A program made the translations under genes and the position numbers. The notes beneath the pieces are model-generated. The model saw nothing but the letters and a program-made list of their open reading frames with translations. It was not told the origin of the DNA and did no database searches. Below, one piece after another: positions 45,191 through 54,148 of a DNA stretch of 64,000 bases (its first letter is position 1; each line of letters starts with the position of its first letter). The stretch is from NCBI RefSeq assembly GCF_963677565.1, contig NZ_OY781981.1:620001-684000 (forward strand), written 5' to 3'. Source of the stretch: an uncultured Draconibacterium sp. (GTDB lineage Bacteria; Bacteroidota; Bacteroidia; Bacteroidales; Prolixibacteraceae).

Positions 45191-45226
45191 TTTAAAATCG
45201 TTTTAATTATACGTTCCATTAATTTT

Positions 45227-47971
45227 TTAATGCAGATTTATTTTGAGACTTAAACTTAGGTTGATACCTTTTTTATAAGAATTAACTACTTCGGTAGTCG
45301 TTACTCCCGTTGATGTTGGTGTAATTTCCTGTGTTTGTTTGATCTCCGGATTCAGGAGGTTTTTTCCCGAAAATTTCAGTGAGATTTTATCTGTAAGTTT
45401 TTTGCTTACGATCAGATCGACCGTTGCAAATCCTTTTTCAACGATCTCTTCGTTAAAAAGCGTAGCACTATTGGCAAAATCCTCTGGTGCTCCCAATGCA
45501 AAAATCTTGTCTGAAGAATAGTTGCTTGTCAGTGTTGCTACAAATTCCTTTTCCTTGTTATTTGAATAGGTTAACGCCAGGTTTCCAATAAAACCGGCCG
45601 CTCCCTGTAAATCGGCTTCTGTTTTGTTGTTGTACTGAAACTCTTCAAGCAGATCCTGGTTGAACCACATTTTTGTTCCGTTTACAACCAGTTCCAAATC
45701 CGACATTCCTTCTTCTGTAGCTTTAATCAGCCCCAAACGGGTTTCAAATTCAACCCCATAAACATTGGCTTTGTCGCCCGTATTTTCGAAAATGAAGTTA
45801 CCTGACGATCCTCGTGTTTGCGCAAGGTTTATAGGGTCGTTAATCATTTTATAAAAACCGGTAACTGATACCAGCTCTTTACGTCCGGGGAATATTTCCC
45901 ATTTCAAATCCACATTGTAGTTGTCGGAGTTTTTCAGGTTGGGATTACCTTTTGTAACACGACCTGTTGGCGACACATATTCGAAAGGCGCCAGCTCTTT
46001 AAACTCAGGCAGCGTAACTGTTTTACTGGCTGCCAAACGCAACGAGCTTTTTTCCGTCAGCTGGTATTTCAGATTTAAAGCCGGCAAAATATTATTATAC
46101 TGGTTTGAAATGCTTCCTAAACGGCCAACATAGTTTGTCACATCCCAGTCCACATCAATCTGGTCGTACTCGTAACGCACACCAACTGCCCCCGAAAGTT
46201 TCTCCACTTCGAATGAGGCATCAACGTATCCGGCATAAACATCAAGTTGGGCATTGTAAAGGTCGGGGGTTCCTTCTCTGATAATAAGTTCGCCATTATC
46301 GTACAAATCACGATTCAACAAGGCTTCATCCAAATTGTCTATCGATTTAACCTGTACACCTTTGGCACGTACTCCAACAAACAGCGAGTTAAAATCACGT
46401 TGTTTATTCCTGAAATTTCCTCCGATATTTAATCTTAACTTCTTTGTTTCCTCATCGACAAGTTTTACCTCATCTTTCAGGTAAGCACTAATCTCTGAAT
46501 CCTCTATATTTTGTAGTGATTTACGCTGCTGGTAATCACCAACATGCGCAAATTGTACCGTATTTTCATCAAGAATACTTACCTCGTTGCGAATACGGTT
46601 TGGTTCTTCAGCATTTACAAAATTATATCCAACTGCCCAGTTCAGCTGGTTATTGTCGCCCAATTTATGCGAGCCAAGCAACTGGTTAATATATAACTGT
46701 GTTTCTTTCAGGTTTTGATCACGCACAAAAGCACCTTCTTCCTGCGGATCCTGATCGCGAACATAACCTTCTCCATTTCTTCCCTGCTCGTACAACTCAT
46801 CTTTTGTTTTGTAGATTAACATGCTGTAGAAACTCAGGCTGTGACCATCGCTAAAATCATAAACCAGGTTTAGCATTCCGGTTGTGTTAAATACTGTACT
46901 AAACGATTCGGCATCGGTAAAAGAATTATTCAAACTATTCATCCGGTATTTTTTGTAGATACCGTTTTGATATTCAAAATCGTTTGAATGCGAAAGTGTG
47001 GCAAATACCGAAAATTCATTATCGAATAACTTAAACTTTTTACCGCCCATAAACGACAATCCGCGGTTTAATGGGAATTTCTGTTCTTCAGTGTTCCAAC
47101 TCTGATACCTGATAGCATCGATTGTATTGTAAGGCAATGAATATGATCCGATAACATTTACATCGTTACTATTTTGGGTGGCTTTAAAGTTGCCGAATAT
47201 TCCATCTTTTATAATGTTAGTTGATGTTCCGGTTGAAACTTCCAACTCAATGTCCTCTGAATAAGTCTTTGACCCAATATTTACAGCTCCCGAAGTTTGG
47301 TCGCCATAAGTTTCAACAGCAAAGGTTTTGTTGATTCCAACATTACCAATAATATCTGTGGAGAACAGGTTTAGATCGATGTTTTTCTTTTCAACATCGT
47401 CCGACGGAATCGGCAAACCATTCATGGTTGTAGTTAAATATCGGTCGCCCAAACCACGAATATAAATATCGCCGCTACCTTCGTTTTTGGTAACACCGGT
47501 AATTTTTGATGTTGCTGAAGCCGCATCAGAAACTCCAAGGCTCGACATTCGTTTCGATCCAATACTTTCTTTAATGCCTGAGGCATTCTTCTGATCGATA
47601 AGCAACATCGCTTCCGACTCGCGTTTGGCCTTTGCTACCACCTGAACACCTTCAATTTCAAGTGTGGCAGGCAATAACTCTACATTTAATTCAACCTCAT
47701 TTCCAGATTGTACTTCAACCTGAAACTCTTGCGTATCGTACGAAATAAAAGAAATAGCGATAGTATGACTACCGGCTTCTACATTGGGTATTACATAATT
47801 TCCATCAAAATCGGTAATTGTTCCTTGTGTTGTTCCTTTGATTAATACAGTGGTCCCGATTAGGGCCTCTTTTGTTTTGGCGTCGGTTACAGTCCCTCGA
47901 ATTGAGCCTGTTTGAGCTGTAACTACCAGTACCTGGATTAGCAATAAAATGCTAATAAAAAAACGTTTCAT
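45227..47971 (-). CDS. TonB-dependent receptor with carboxypeptidase-regulatory N-domain
   Basis: A 914-residue outer membrane receptor with a signal peptide ending VVTAQ. Residues of about 22-110 are a CarboxypepD-regulatory domain (GSIRGTVTDAKTKEALIGTTVLIKG). A plug domain follows (IYIRGLGDRYLTTTMNGLPIP), then a large beta-barrel ending KGINLSLSLKINLH with the aromatic or His end typical of the family. No SusD-like partner is encoded; the downstream beta-helix lipoprotein takes its place. The promoter has a PHO-box-like array and a terminator isolates it from phoR upstream, so it forms its own two-gene transcript. The ligand is probably a phosphorus-containing compound, by inference. Confidence 0.88.
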   Translation of the reverse strand: MKRFFISILLLIQVLVVTAQTGSIRGTVTDAKTKEALIGTTVLIKGTTQGTITDFDGNYVIPNVEAGSHTIAISFISYDTQEFQVEVQSGNEVELNVELLPATLEIEGVQVVAKAKRESEAMLLIDQKNASGIKESIGSKRMSSLGVSDAASATSKITGVTKNEGSGDIYIRGLGDRYLTTTMNGLPIPSDDVEKKNIDLNLFSTDIIGNVGINKTFAVETYGDQTSGAVNIGSKTYSEDIELEVSTGTSTNIIKDGIFGNFKATQNSNDVNVIGSYSLPYNTIDAIRYQSWNTEEQKFPLNRGLSFMGGKKFKLFDNEFSVFATLSHSNDFEYQNGIYKKYRMNSLNNSFTDAESFSTVFNTTGMLNLVYDFSDGHSLSFYSMLIYKTKDELYEQGRNGEGYVRDQDPQEEGAFVRDQNLKETQLYINQLLGSHKLGDNNQLNWAVGYNFVNAEEPNRIRNEVSILDENTVQFAHVGDYQQRKSLQNIEDSEISAYLKDEVKLVDEETKKLRLNIGGNFRNKQRDFNSLFVGVRAKGVQVKSIDNLDEALLNRDLYDNGELIIREGTPDLYNAQLDVYAGYVDASFEVEKLSGAVGVRYEYDQIDVDWDVTNYVGRLGSISNQYNNILPALNLKYQLTEKSSLRLAASKTVTLPEFKELAPFEYVSPTGRVTKGNPNLKNSDNYNVDLKWEIFPGRKELVSVTGFYKMINDPINLAQTRGSSGNFIFENTGDKANVYGVEFETRLGLIKATEEGMSDLELVVNGTKMWFNQDLLEEFQYNNKTEADLQGAAGFIGNLALTYSNNKEKEFVATLTSNYSSDKIFALGAPEDFANSATLFNEEIVEKGFATVDLIVSKKLTDKISLKFSGKNLLNPEIKQTQEITPTSTGVTTTEVVNSYKKGINLSLSLKINLH

Positions 47972-48022
47972 ATATTTTAAAAGTTGCAGTGTTTATTTAT
48001 AAACTCATAGAATTTATACAGG

Positions 48023-48068
48023 CAAAGCAACCCGATATATGTTACAGGCGAATTAAAGACTATTTAAA
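48023..48068 (-). promoter_or_regulatory. Weak PHO-box-like promoter of the TonB receptor gene
   Basis: On the minus strand TTTAAA, TTTAAT and TGTAAC start 11 bp apart, and the last ends 10 bp before TTGCTTTG, one mismatch from the -7 consensus. The geometry is identical to the two better copies, but only one hexamer is a good match. Confidence 0.45.
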
Positions 48069-48180
48069 CTTGTATTACATTGTTTTAACGGTTTTGTAAT
48101 TATCGGTCAAATCGTGTAATCGTCTTGCAACAACAGTTTTCAAATCTTAATCATCGCTATTTTTTGGGATTCAGAGCACA

Positions 48181-48216
48181 AAAAAAGGCCTCCGGAACTA
48201 CCGGGAGCCTTTTTTG
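48181..48216. terminator. Terminator after phoR
   Basis: A long stem (AAAAAAGGC...CCGG with a 5-nt loop, one mismatch and one G-T pair) with A and T runs on both sides. It ends the pst-pho transcript on the minus strand. Confidence 0.85.
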
Positions 48217-48250
48217 TATCAATTTTGGTGTTTAACTATTCGCTCGGAAT

Positions 48251-50023
48251 CTACTGTTTTGCCAGTGAAAACAGGAATTCAACGCCACCATCGGGTTTAT
48301 TACGGGCCGAGATATTTCCTTTATGTAGCTGGATGGCATTTCTAACAATCGACAGCCCCAAACCTGTTCCACCAAGTTCGCGGGTACGTCCCGAATCAAC
48401 ACGATAGAAACGTTCAAAAATACGGTTAAGATGTTCTTCCGGAATTCCCCTGCCGTTATCAGCATAACTGAAATAATGGAATTTGGTATCTTCCAGGTAA
48501 TTCCGAATCTCGATCTTAATATCCTCTCCTGCATAATTAATTGAGTTCTCTAACAGGTTCTGGAATACAGATGAAAGTAAGGAGTCGTTTCCGTTCACAA
48601 CCACATCTTTTTCAATATCCAGTTTACATTTGATGTTTTTGGCGGCCATTCTGCTCTCGAGGTTCTCAACCACGTCCGAAACGATATTTTTTATATGCAC
48701 CGGTTTAATTTCGAACAACTCACCGGCATCCTCAATATTATTCAGTAAAGATATGTCGTTTAAAAGCAGGTTCAGTCTTTCGGCCTGTCGACTGGCTCTT
48801 TCAATAAAGTACTGCTGTTTCTCCTTGTCGATATCCGGATTCGACATCAGCGTTTCAATATACCCTTTAATTGATGCAAGAGGTGTTTTTAACTCGTGAG
48901 CGATGTTCGAAGTTAACTGCTGTTTTAACAGGCGTCGTTTTTCCGGTTTTGTTATATCTGTAATCAAAATCTCGAAACTCTTATCGGCAAAAACAATACA
49001 CAGTAATTTAAAATAACTGTCATCTTTTTGAATGGTAAACTCAATTTGAGGCAATTCATTACTCTGAAATTCAGTGTCTTTGTGCAGGTATTTTTCAAGG
49101 AATTTATTAATCTTTTCAAATTCAGGGATAGTGAAAAAGTTTTCTGCTGAAATGGTAAGTGTATCGGATATAATACTCACATACTGAATAAAATGACTGT
49201 TTACCAGCATTTTCTCTTTCTGCGGGTTGAAAAAGCCGATTCCTTCATTAAGGATATTCATGTGGTTGGCAAGTCGGTCTTTTTCAAGAGCAATGGAGTT
49301 ATTTGCGTCGTGTAAATTAGTATAGATTTTTACAATTTGCGAGCCAATTTCTCCCAATTCGTTATCCGGGAATTTGCCTTCTTCCTCATTTATCGGTTCA
49401 TTTTTTCCTGCCTTAATCGCAAAATCCTTCAATTTGGTAATTGATATGGAAAGACGTTTGGTAAGTTCATTAATCACCAACCAGATTACCAGGAAAATGG
49501 CGATGATAAAGAAGATGAACAAGCGTTCGGCCTTCAGAAAATTCTCCACATTAACATCGTAAACCATTGCAGCCCGAACAAAATAATCATCGTAATTTCG
49601 GGCATAATAGTAAAAGTCGGTACCGGTAGTTGCCGAATGTCGAATATTGGCTCCCTCACCTCCAAATAATGCTTTTTGCACTTCGGGACGTTCGAAATGG
49701 TTTTCCATTTTCTTGTATTCGTAAACAAAACTGTCGTACAAAACAATTCCTCTTTTATCGATAATCGTTAAACGAATATTGTCTTGCGGTATCAGAACTT
49801 TTAAAGTATCTGCACTACTGAAATTTTGTGTTTCCATCAAGTTGTAATGCTCGATATAGTTGTGGGCAACCTCGGTAACATTACGCAATGTATTTTCCAG
49901 CTGCGATGTTTTGTAATTTTTCTCGCGCTGCAACTGAAACAACAAAATAGCTACTGTAAACGATAAAAATACCGCTATAAAGTAGTAGAAGATTTTCCGT
50001 CTGAATGTCTGCTGAATCGGCAC
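48251..50023 (-). CDS. phoR: PhoR-type sensor histidine kinase
   Basis: 590 residues: N-terminal TM helix (residues 10-28), a periplasmic sensor region of about 135 residues, a second TM helix near 167-187, HAMP-like and PAS-like linker regions, then HisKA with H374 in SNIAHELKTPLASIKGY and a HATPase domain (FQNLLENSINYAG, DNGRGIP, GGTGLGLSIV). It follows the response regulator gene by 46 bp at the end of the pst-phoU cluster, which identifies it as the phosphate sensor. E. coli PhoR lacks a large periplasmic domain, whereas this protein has one, as in Gram-positive PhoR. Confidence 0.88.
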   Translation of the reverse strand: MPIQQTFRRKIFYYFIAVFLSFTVAILLFQLQREKNYKTSQLENTLRNVTEVAHNYIEHYNLMETQNFSSADTLKVLIPQDNIRLTIIDKRGIVLYDSFVYEYKKMENHFERPEVQKALFGGEGANIRHSATTGTDFYYYARNYDDYFVRAAMVYDVNVENFLKAERLFIFFIIAIFLVIWLVINELTKRLSISITKLKDFAIKAGKNEPINEEEGKFPDNELGEIGSQIVKIYTNLHDANNSIALEKDRLANHMNILNEGIGFFNPQKEKMLVNSHFIQYVSIISDTLTISAENFFTIPEFEKINKFLEKYLHKDTEFQSNELPQIEFTIQKDDSYFKLLCIVFADKSFEILITDITKPEKRRLLKQQLTSNIAHELKTPLASIKGYIETLMSNPDIDKEKQQYFIERASRQAERLNLLLNDISLLNNIEDAGELFEIKPVHIKNIVSDVVENLESRMAAKNIKCKLDIEKDVVVNGNDSLLSSVFQNLLENSINYAGEDIKIEIRNYLEDTKFHYFSYADNGRGIPEEHLNRIFERFYRVDSGRTRELGGTGLGLSIVRNAIQLHKGNISARNKPDGGVEFLFSLAKQ

Positions 50024-50069
50024 CTTGTATTGTTTTAATTGTTTATATTTTTTCTATTTCCTATAGGAA

Positions 50070-50753
50070 CTATGGCTGCTTGAAAGCGTAACCATATCCT
50101 GATTTTCCTTTAATGTATTGGCCGTATTTGCCAATCTTTTTTCTGAGTCGTGCAATGTTTACATCCACATTTCGCTCGGTAACAATAACATCGTCATTCC
50201 ATACCCTGTCGAGTATTTCGTTTCGGCCAATGTACTGTCCCTGGTGTTTTAGCAAGAGTGTAACAATTTCAAATTCTTTGCGGGTTAGACTAACAGGCTC
50301 GTCATCAATATGAACCGTTTTACTGTTTGCATCTACCTCAAGACCTTCAACTTTGTATACCCTGGATTGCTTGATGTTTTGCCGGCCACGTTTCAACACT
50401 GCTTTAATACGTGCTACCATTTCTTTAATCGAAAAAGGTTTTGAAATGTAGTCGTCGCCACCAACATTAAATCCGGTGAGGATATCGTTTTCGGCGGTTT
50501 TGGCGGTCATAAAAATAATGGGCAGTGTAAGCTGTAATTCTCTTCTAATCTTATCAGCCATTTTGTACCCCGACATTTCGCCCATCATCACATCAAGCAA
50601 TATCAGGTCGTATTCTTCCAGTGGTAATTTTAATGCCTGCTCGGCAGAGTGTGCCACCGAGGTTTCGAAACCTTCACTTGACAAGTTGAACTCTAAAATT
50701 TCACATAAATCTTTTTCGTCGTCAACAATTAATATTTTTGGATTTGATCCCAT
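50070..50753 (-). CDS. phoB: PhoB-type response regulator
   Basis: A 227-residue OmpR/PhoB family regulator. The receiver domain has DDEKD at the N-terminus, the phospho-acceptor Asp near residue 54 in LILLDVMMGEMSGY, Thr in IFMTAKT and Lys in YISKPFS. The C-terminal winged helix has LTRKEFEIVTLLLKHQGQYIGRNEIL and TERNVDVNIARLRKKIGKYG. It lies between phoU and phoR. It is the obvious candidate to bind the 11-bp-phased hexamers seen at promoters in this region, since PhoB binds direct repeats of that period. Confidence 0.92.
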   Translation of the reverse strand: MGSNPKILIVDDEKDLCEILEFNLSSEGFETSVAHSAEQALKLPLEEYDLILLDVMMGEMSGYKMADKIRRELQLTLPIIFMTAKTAENDILTGFNVGGDDYISKPFSIKEMVARIKAVLKRGRQNIKQSRVYKVEGLEVDANSKTVHIDDEPVSLTRKEFEIVTLLLKHQGQYIGRNEILDRVWNDDVIVTERNVDVNIARLRKKIGKYGQYIKGKSGYGYAFKQP

Positions 50754-50817
50754 GATTAATAATTTTCACTCTTACATTCAGGATACTAAAAATACATTAT
50801 CCTTCATAAAAACAAGC

Positions 50818-51501
50818 TTACTTCAAATCTTTATGTCGTATATCCTTGCCTTCGATGGAATAAATAGCGGCCTCTGCTATATTTGTGGCCTGATCGGCAA
50901 TGCGTTCAATGGTGTTAACCATACTGTTCATGTTAATAAAACTAATCAGCAGTTCTTTATCTTCGTTTGAGGACACACTTTTTTTAATGGCCTTTTTCAA
51001 CATTTTTTTATTGAGCTCATCAACTACCGCATCGTTTTTTATCGTCCAGATTGCATAATCCTTATCGTCGTTGGTAAACGCCAGCAACGATTTATTAACC
51101 ATATTGGCACTTTGAATAAGCATGTTTGATACCACCTCTGAAAGCTGGGTGTAAACCTTTGGTGTTTTAATGCTTTCAACAAAACTGAGAACATTAATAA
51201 CCATATCGCCAACCCGCTCGAGGCTGATAATAATACGATAACAGGCCATAATTTTCCGGATATCTGAAGCTACCGGTTGATATAAAGTAATGGTATTAAT
51301 GATCTTGTCGCTAATTTTAACTTCAAGTTTATCCAGCTTTTTCTCATTTTCGTACAATTCCTTGCTTTGTTCTTTTGGGAATTGTGTTTCGCCTGATGAG
51401 ATGAGCGTCTCTAATAGATCAAGTTGGTGAAGCACCAGGTTGGCAAAGCCTTCAAAATCGCTCATTATGGTATTTATGGCATCATCCTTTTTTAAAGTCA
51501 T
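50818..51501 (-). CDS. phoU: Phosphate signalling protein PhoU
   Basis: A 227-residue all-helical protein with two PhoU three-helix repeats. The metal-binding type motifs are degenerate, but the phrases LERVGDMVINVLSFVE and IERIADQATNIAEAAIY, with conserved E-R-x-x-D, are in the correct place of each repeat. PhoU links the Pst transporter to PhoR and represses the regulon when phosphate is plentiful. It follows pstB by about 30 bp and precedes phoB. Confidence 0.93.
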   Translation of the reverse strand: MTLKKDDAINTIMSDFEGFANLVLHQLDLLETLISSGETQFPKEQSKELYENEKKLDKLEVKISDKIINTITLYQPVASDIRKIMACYRIIISLERVGDMVINVLSFVESIKTPKVYTQLSEVVSNMLIQSANMVNKSLLAFTNDDKDYAIWTIKNDAVVDELNKKMLKKAIKKSVSSNEDKELLISFINMNSMVNTIERIADQATNIAEAAIYSIEGKDIRHKDLK

Positions 51502-51530
51502 AACTATAGAATTTTAATGAAGTTAAAAAA

Positions 51531-52313
51531 TTAACCGAATTTCCCGGTTAGGTATTCTTCCGTACGACGGTCTTTTGGATTGGTAAACATATCTTTTGTT
51601 TTACCGTATTCTACCAATTCTCCGAGGTACATAAACATGGAATAATCAGAGATTCGCGCTGCCTGCGACATATTGTGTGTCACCATCAGAATCGAATAAT
51701 TCTCTTTTAACTTTACCAGCAGATCTTCAATTTTTGAAGTTGCCACAGGATCGAGCGCCGAGGTTGGTTCGTCGAGCAAAATAACTTCCGGATCGAAAGC
51801 CAGCGCCCTGGCAATACAAAGTCGTTGTTGCTGCCCACCTGAAAGGAATGTTCCTTTTTTATGCAATGTATCTTTTACCTCGTCCCAAAGAGTAACATCG
51901 CGCAACGAGCGCTCTACCACTTCGTCGCGTTCTTTTTTCTTTAAACGAATGCCGTTTAATTTATATCCGGCAATTACATTGTCGTAAATGCTCAATGTTG
52001 GAAACGGATTCGGACGCTGAAATACCATCCCTGCCATACGACGTAATTGTATGGTTGGCATGTCGGTAATGTCCTTGCCGTTTAAAATGAGCGATCCTTT
52101 TGTTTCGATGTTTTCATACAACTCGTGCATGCGGTTAATGGCACGCAACATGGTACTTTTTCCACATCCCGACGGGCCCATAATTGCTGTTACCGCGTTT
52201 CGCTTAATATCAGCCGAAACATCCTTTACAGCGTAATTCCCTTTATCATACGCAACCGAGAGATTGCGAATAGAAAGTACAGGGTCTTTAATATTTAAAC
52301 TATCTTCTTTCAT
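51531..52313 (-). CDS. pstB: Phosphate ABC transporter ATP-binding protein PstB
   Basis: About 260 residues from the ATG at MKEDSLNIKDPVLSIRNL, 11 bp after the pstA stop; the longer frame overlaps pstA. Walker A GPSGCGKST, the PstB-typical Q-loop region GMVFQRPNPFPTLSIYDNV, signature LSGGQQQRLCIARAL, Walker B VILLDEPTSALDP and H-loop VTHNM. The C-terminus GKTKDMFTNPKDRRTEEYLTG is diagnostic of PstB. Confidence 0.96.
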   Translation of the reverse strand: MKEDSLNIKDPVLSIRNLSVAYDKGNYAVKDVSADIKRNAVTAIMGPSGCGKSTMLRAINRMHELYENIETKGSLILNGKDITDMPTIQLRRMAGMVFQRPNPFPTLSIYDNVIAGYKLNGIRLKKKERDEVVERSLRDVTLWDEVKDTLHKKGTFLSGGQQQRLCIARALAFDPEVILLDEPTSALDPVATSKIEDLLVKLKENYSILMVTHNMSQAARISDYSMFMYLGELVEYGKTKDMFTNPKDRRTEEYLTGKFG

Positions 52314-52324
52314 TGTTTTCTTGA

Positions 52325-53209
52325 CTATTTCGTTCGGGCGGCTATTCGTTTCGATACCAGGTTCAAGGTCAGTACCATTCCCATCAGTAATAACGATGAG
52401 CTCCAAATCAGGTCAACCATATTCGGATCGTTGTAAAACTCCCAGATCAACAGTGGCACCGCACTTGTCGGTTTTGTAATGTCCAAATTAATTACCGAGC
52501 TGCCCAGTGCTGTTAACATCAATGGGGCTGTTTCTCCCAGAATACGCGATATACCAAGCAAAATACCTGTTAGCAAACCGCTAAAACCGGTTGGAATGAG
52601 CACGCGCAGAATTACTTTGTAATACGGCACACCTAATGCAACAGCCGCTTCTTTAATCGACTGCGGAATCATTTTCAGCGTTTCCTCTGTTGAGCGCACA
52701 ATCATTGGCAACATCATAATTGATAAGGACACACTACCTGCCAGGGCTGAAAAACCGCTGGTTATGGGTTTTACGATCCACATGTAAGCAATAAGTCCTA
52801 ATACGATTGAAGGAACACCCTGCAAAATATCCGAAATATTTCGGGTTAGATTTGCCAGTGGTTTTCCCGGATTCTCGTACAGGTAAATGCCTGTAATAAC
52901 TCCAACCGGAATGGCAATAACCGACGCCAGAACCACCATTAAAAGTGTTCCTGTAATTCCGTTTGCTATACCTCCGGGAATTAACTCGCCATTACTTAGG
53001 GCAGTCATTGCCTCGAAAGTATTCGGAGGCGTTTTTATAATAAAATCCAAACTGATCTGACGATAACCTTTTTCCACCAGTTTGTAAATAATCAATACAA
53101 TCGGTGAAATAGTTATTAGCGACAAAAAGAGCACCAGTCCCTTGAATAATTTGTCTTTCAAAGTTCTTCGGCTGAGGTTTGCCGCGGTTATTTTTGCTGC
53201 AGAATTCAT
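52325..53209 (-). CDS. pstA: Phosphate ABC transporter permease PstA
   Basis: A 294-residue inner-membrane protein with six TM helices. The cytoplasmic EAA loop reads PQSIKEAAVALGVPYYKVILRVLIP, and TGILLGISRILGETAPLMLTA is the PstA signature. It starts 1 bp after the pstC stop, so the two are translationally coupled. It forms the heterodimeric channel with PstC for high-affinity phosphate import. Confidence 0.95.
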   Translation of the reverse strand: MNSAAKITAANLSRRTLKDKLFKGLVLFLSLITISPIVLIIYKLVEKGYRQISLDFIIKTPPNTFEAMTALSNGELIPGGIANGITGTLLMVVLASVIAIPVGVITGIYLYENPGKPLANLTRNISDILQGVPSIVLGLIAYMWIVKPITSGFSALAGSVSLSIMMLPMIVRSTEETLKMIPQSIKEAAVALGVPYYKVILRVLIPTGFSGLLTGILLGISRILGETAPLMLTALGSSVINLDITKPTSAVPLLIWEFYNDPNMVDLIWSSSLLLMGMVLTLNLVSKRIAARTK

Positions 53210-53210
53210 C

Positions 53211-54062
53211 TTATCCCATTCGTTTTATAATGAATTTACCAATGGCATTTATTATACCTGTTAGCAGGAATAACAACAAACCTATAGCGATCAGCGAGCT
53301 GAGTTTCAATCCATCTGCTTCACCAAACTGGTTAGCAATTACCGAGGCCATTGTATTTCCGGTACCGAAAAATCCATCGGGAACAATGTTGGCGTTACCA
53401 ATTAACATGGTTACTGCCATGGTTTCTCCCAATGCACGCCCGAAAGACAAAATGTAACCGGCAATAATTCCCGATCGTGCCGATGGAACGATCACACTAA
53501 AGATCACTTCTGAACGGGTAGCTCCCAATGAATAAGCTGCTTCTTTCAGCTCGTTCGGTACCATGGTAATGATTTCGTTACTCAGCGAAGTGGCGTAAGG
53601 AATGATCATAATTGCCAGAATGATACTGGCGGTGAAAATTCCAAATCCCTGGTTGGGTAATCCCAAATCGATAAGCAGCGGACGAAGCACATAAAATCCC
53701 CACAAACCATAAACAATCGAAGGAATACCTGCCAGCAGATCAACCATGGTGCCCAATATTTTTGCAATTCGGGTTCCGCGGTAATACTCCCCCAAAAACA
53801 ATGAAACCGAAAACGATAGCGGCAGACTTATAAGCAATGCAGCTACCGAGGTTATTATTGTTCCGGCAATAAACGGAAGCGCTCCGTAGTTCTCTTTCCC
53901 TTCGGTTGGATTCCAGTTGTTCGACCAAATAAATCGCAGCCCAAAACTTTTCAGTGCAGGAATTGCACCTTCAACCAACGAAAAGATCATTCCCCCGGCT
54001 ACAAAAAGTATAACGAACGAAGAGAGCAGAAGAACGCCTTTTGTTATTTTATCGCTGTTCAT
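53211..54062 (-). CDS. pstC: Phosphate ABC transporter permease PstC
   Basis: 283 residues and six TM helices. The EAA loop reads PNELKEAAYSLGATRSEVIFSVIVP, followed by GYILSFGRALGETMAVTMLIGN, the PstC signature. The N-terminal periplasmic segment FIWSNNWNPTEGKENYGALPF is typical. The gene is separated from pstS by a strong hairpin that could lower its expression relative to the binding protein. Confidence 0.95.
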   Translation of the reverse strand: MNSDKITKGVLLLSSFVILFVAGGMIFSLVEGAIPALKSFGLRFIWSNNWNPTEGKENYGALPFIAGTIITSVAALLISLPLSFSVSLFLGEYYRGTRIAKILGTMVDLLAGIPSIVYGLWGFYVLRPLLIDLGLPNQGFGIFTASIILAIMIIPYATSLSNEIITMVPNELKEAAYSLGATRSEVIFSVIVPSARSGIIAGYILSFGRALGETMAVTMLIGNANIVPDGFFGTGNTMASVIANQFGEADGLKLSSLIAIGLLLFLLTGIINAIGKFIIKRMG

Positions 54063-54080
54063 TTGGTGGACTTTGAGAAG

Positions 54081-54113
54081 CTGTGAAAACTGCTTTTCCC
54101 GCAGCTTTCACAG
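54081..54113 (-). promoter_or_regulatory. Intercistronic hairpin between pstS and pstC
   Basis: The stem CTGTGAAA-x-CTGC / GCAG-x-TTTCACAG (8 bp, one internal mismatch, 4 bp) with a 7-nt loop and no T-run. Stem-loops at this place usually stabilise the abundant binding-protein mRNA or stop part of the transcripts. Confidence 0.6.
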
Positions 54114-54148
54114 TTCCATTTAAATCGATTTTCTATAACTAAACCTTA

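Noticed and set aside
48251..50023. phoR driving the TonB receptor by read-through
   Set aside because: A strong terminator at about 48.2 kb and a separate promoter-like region make independent transcription more likely.
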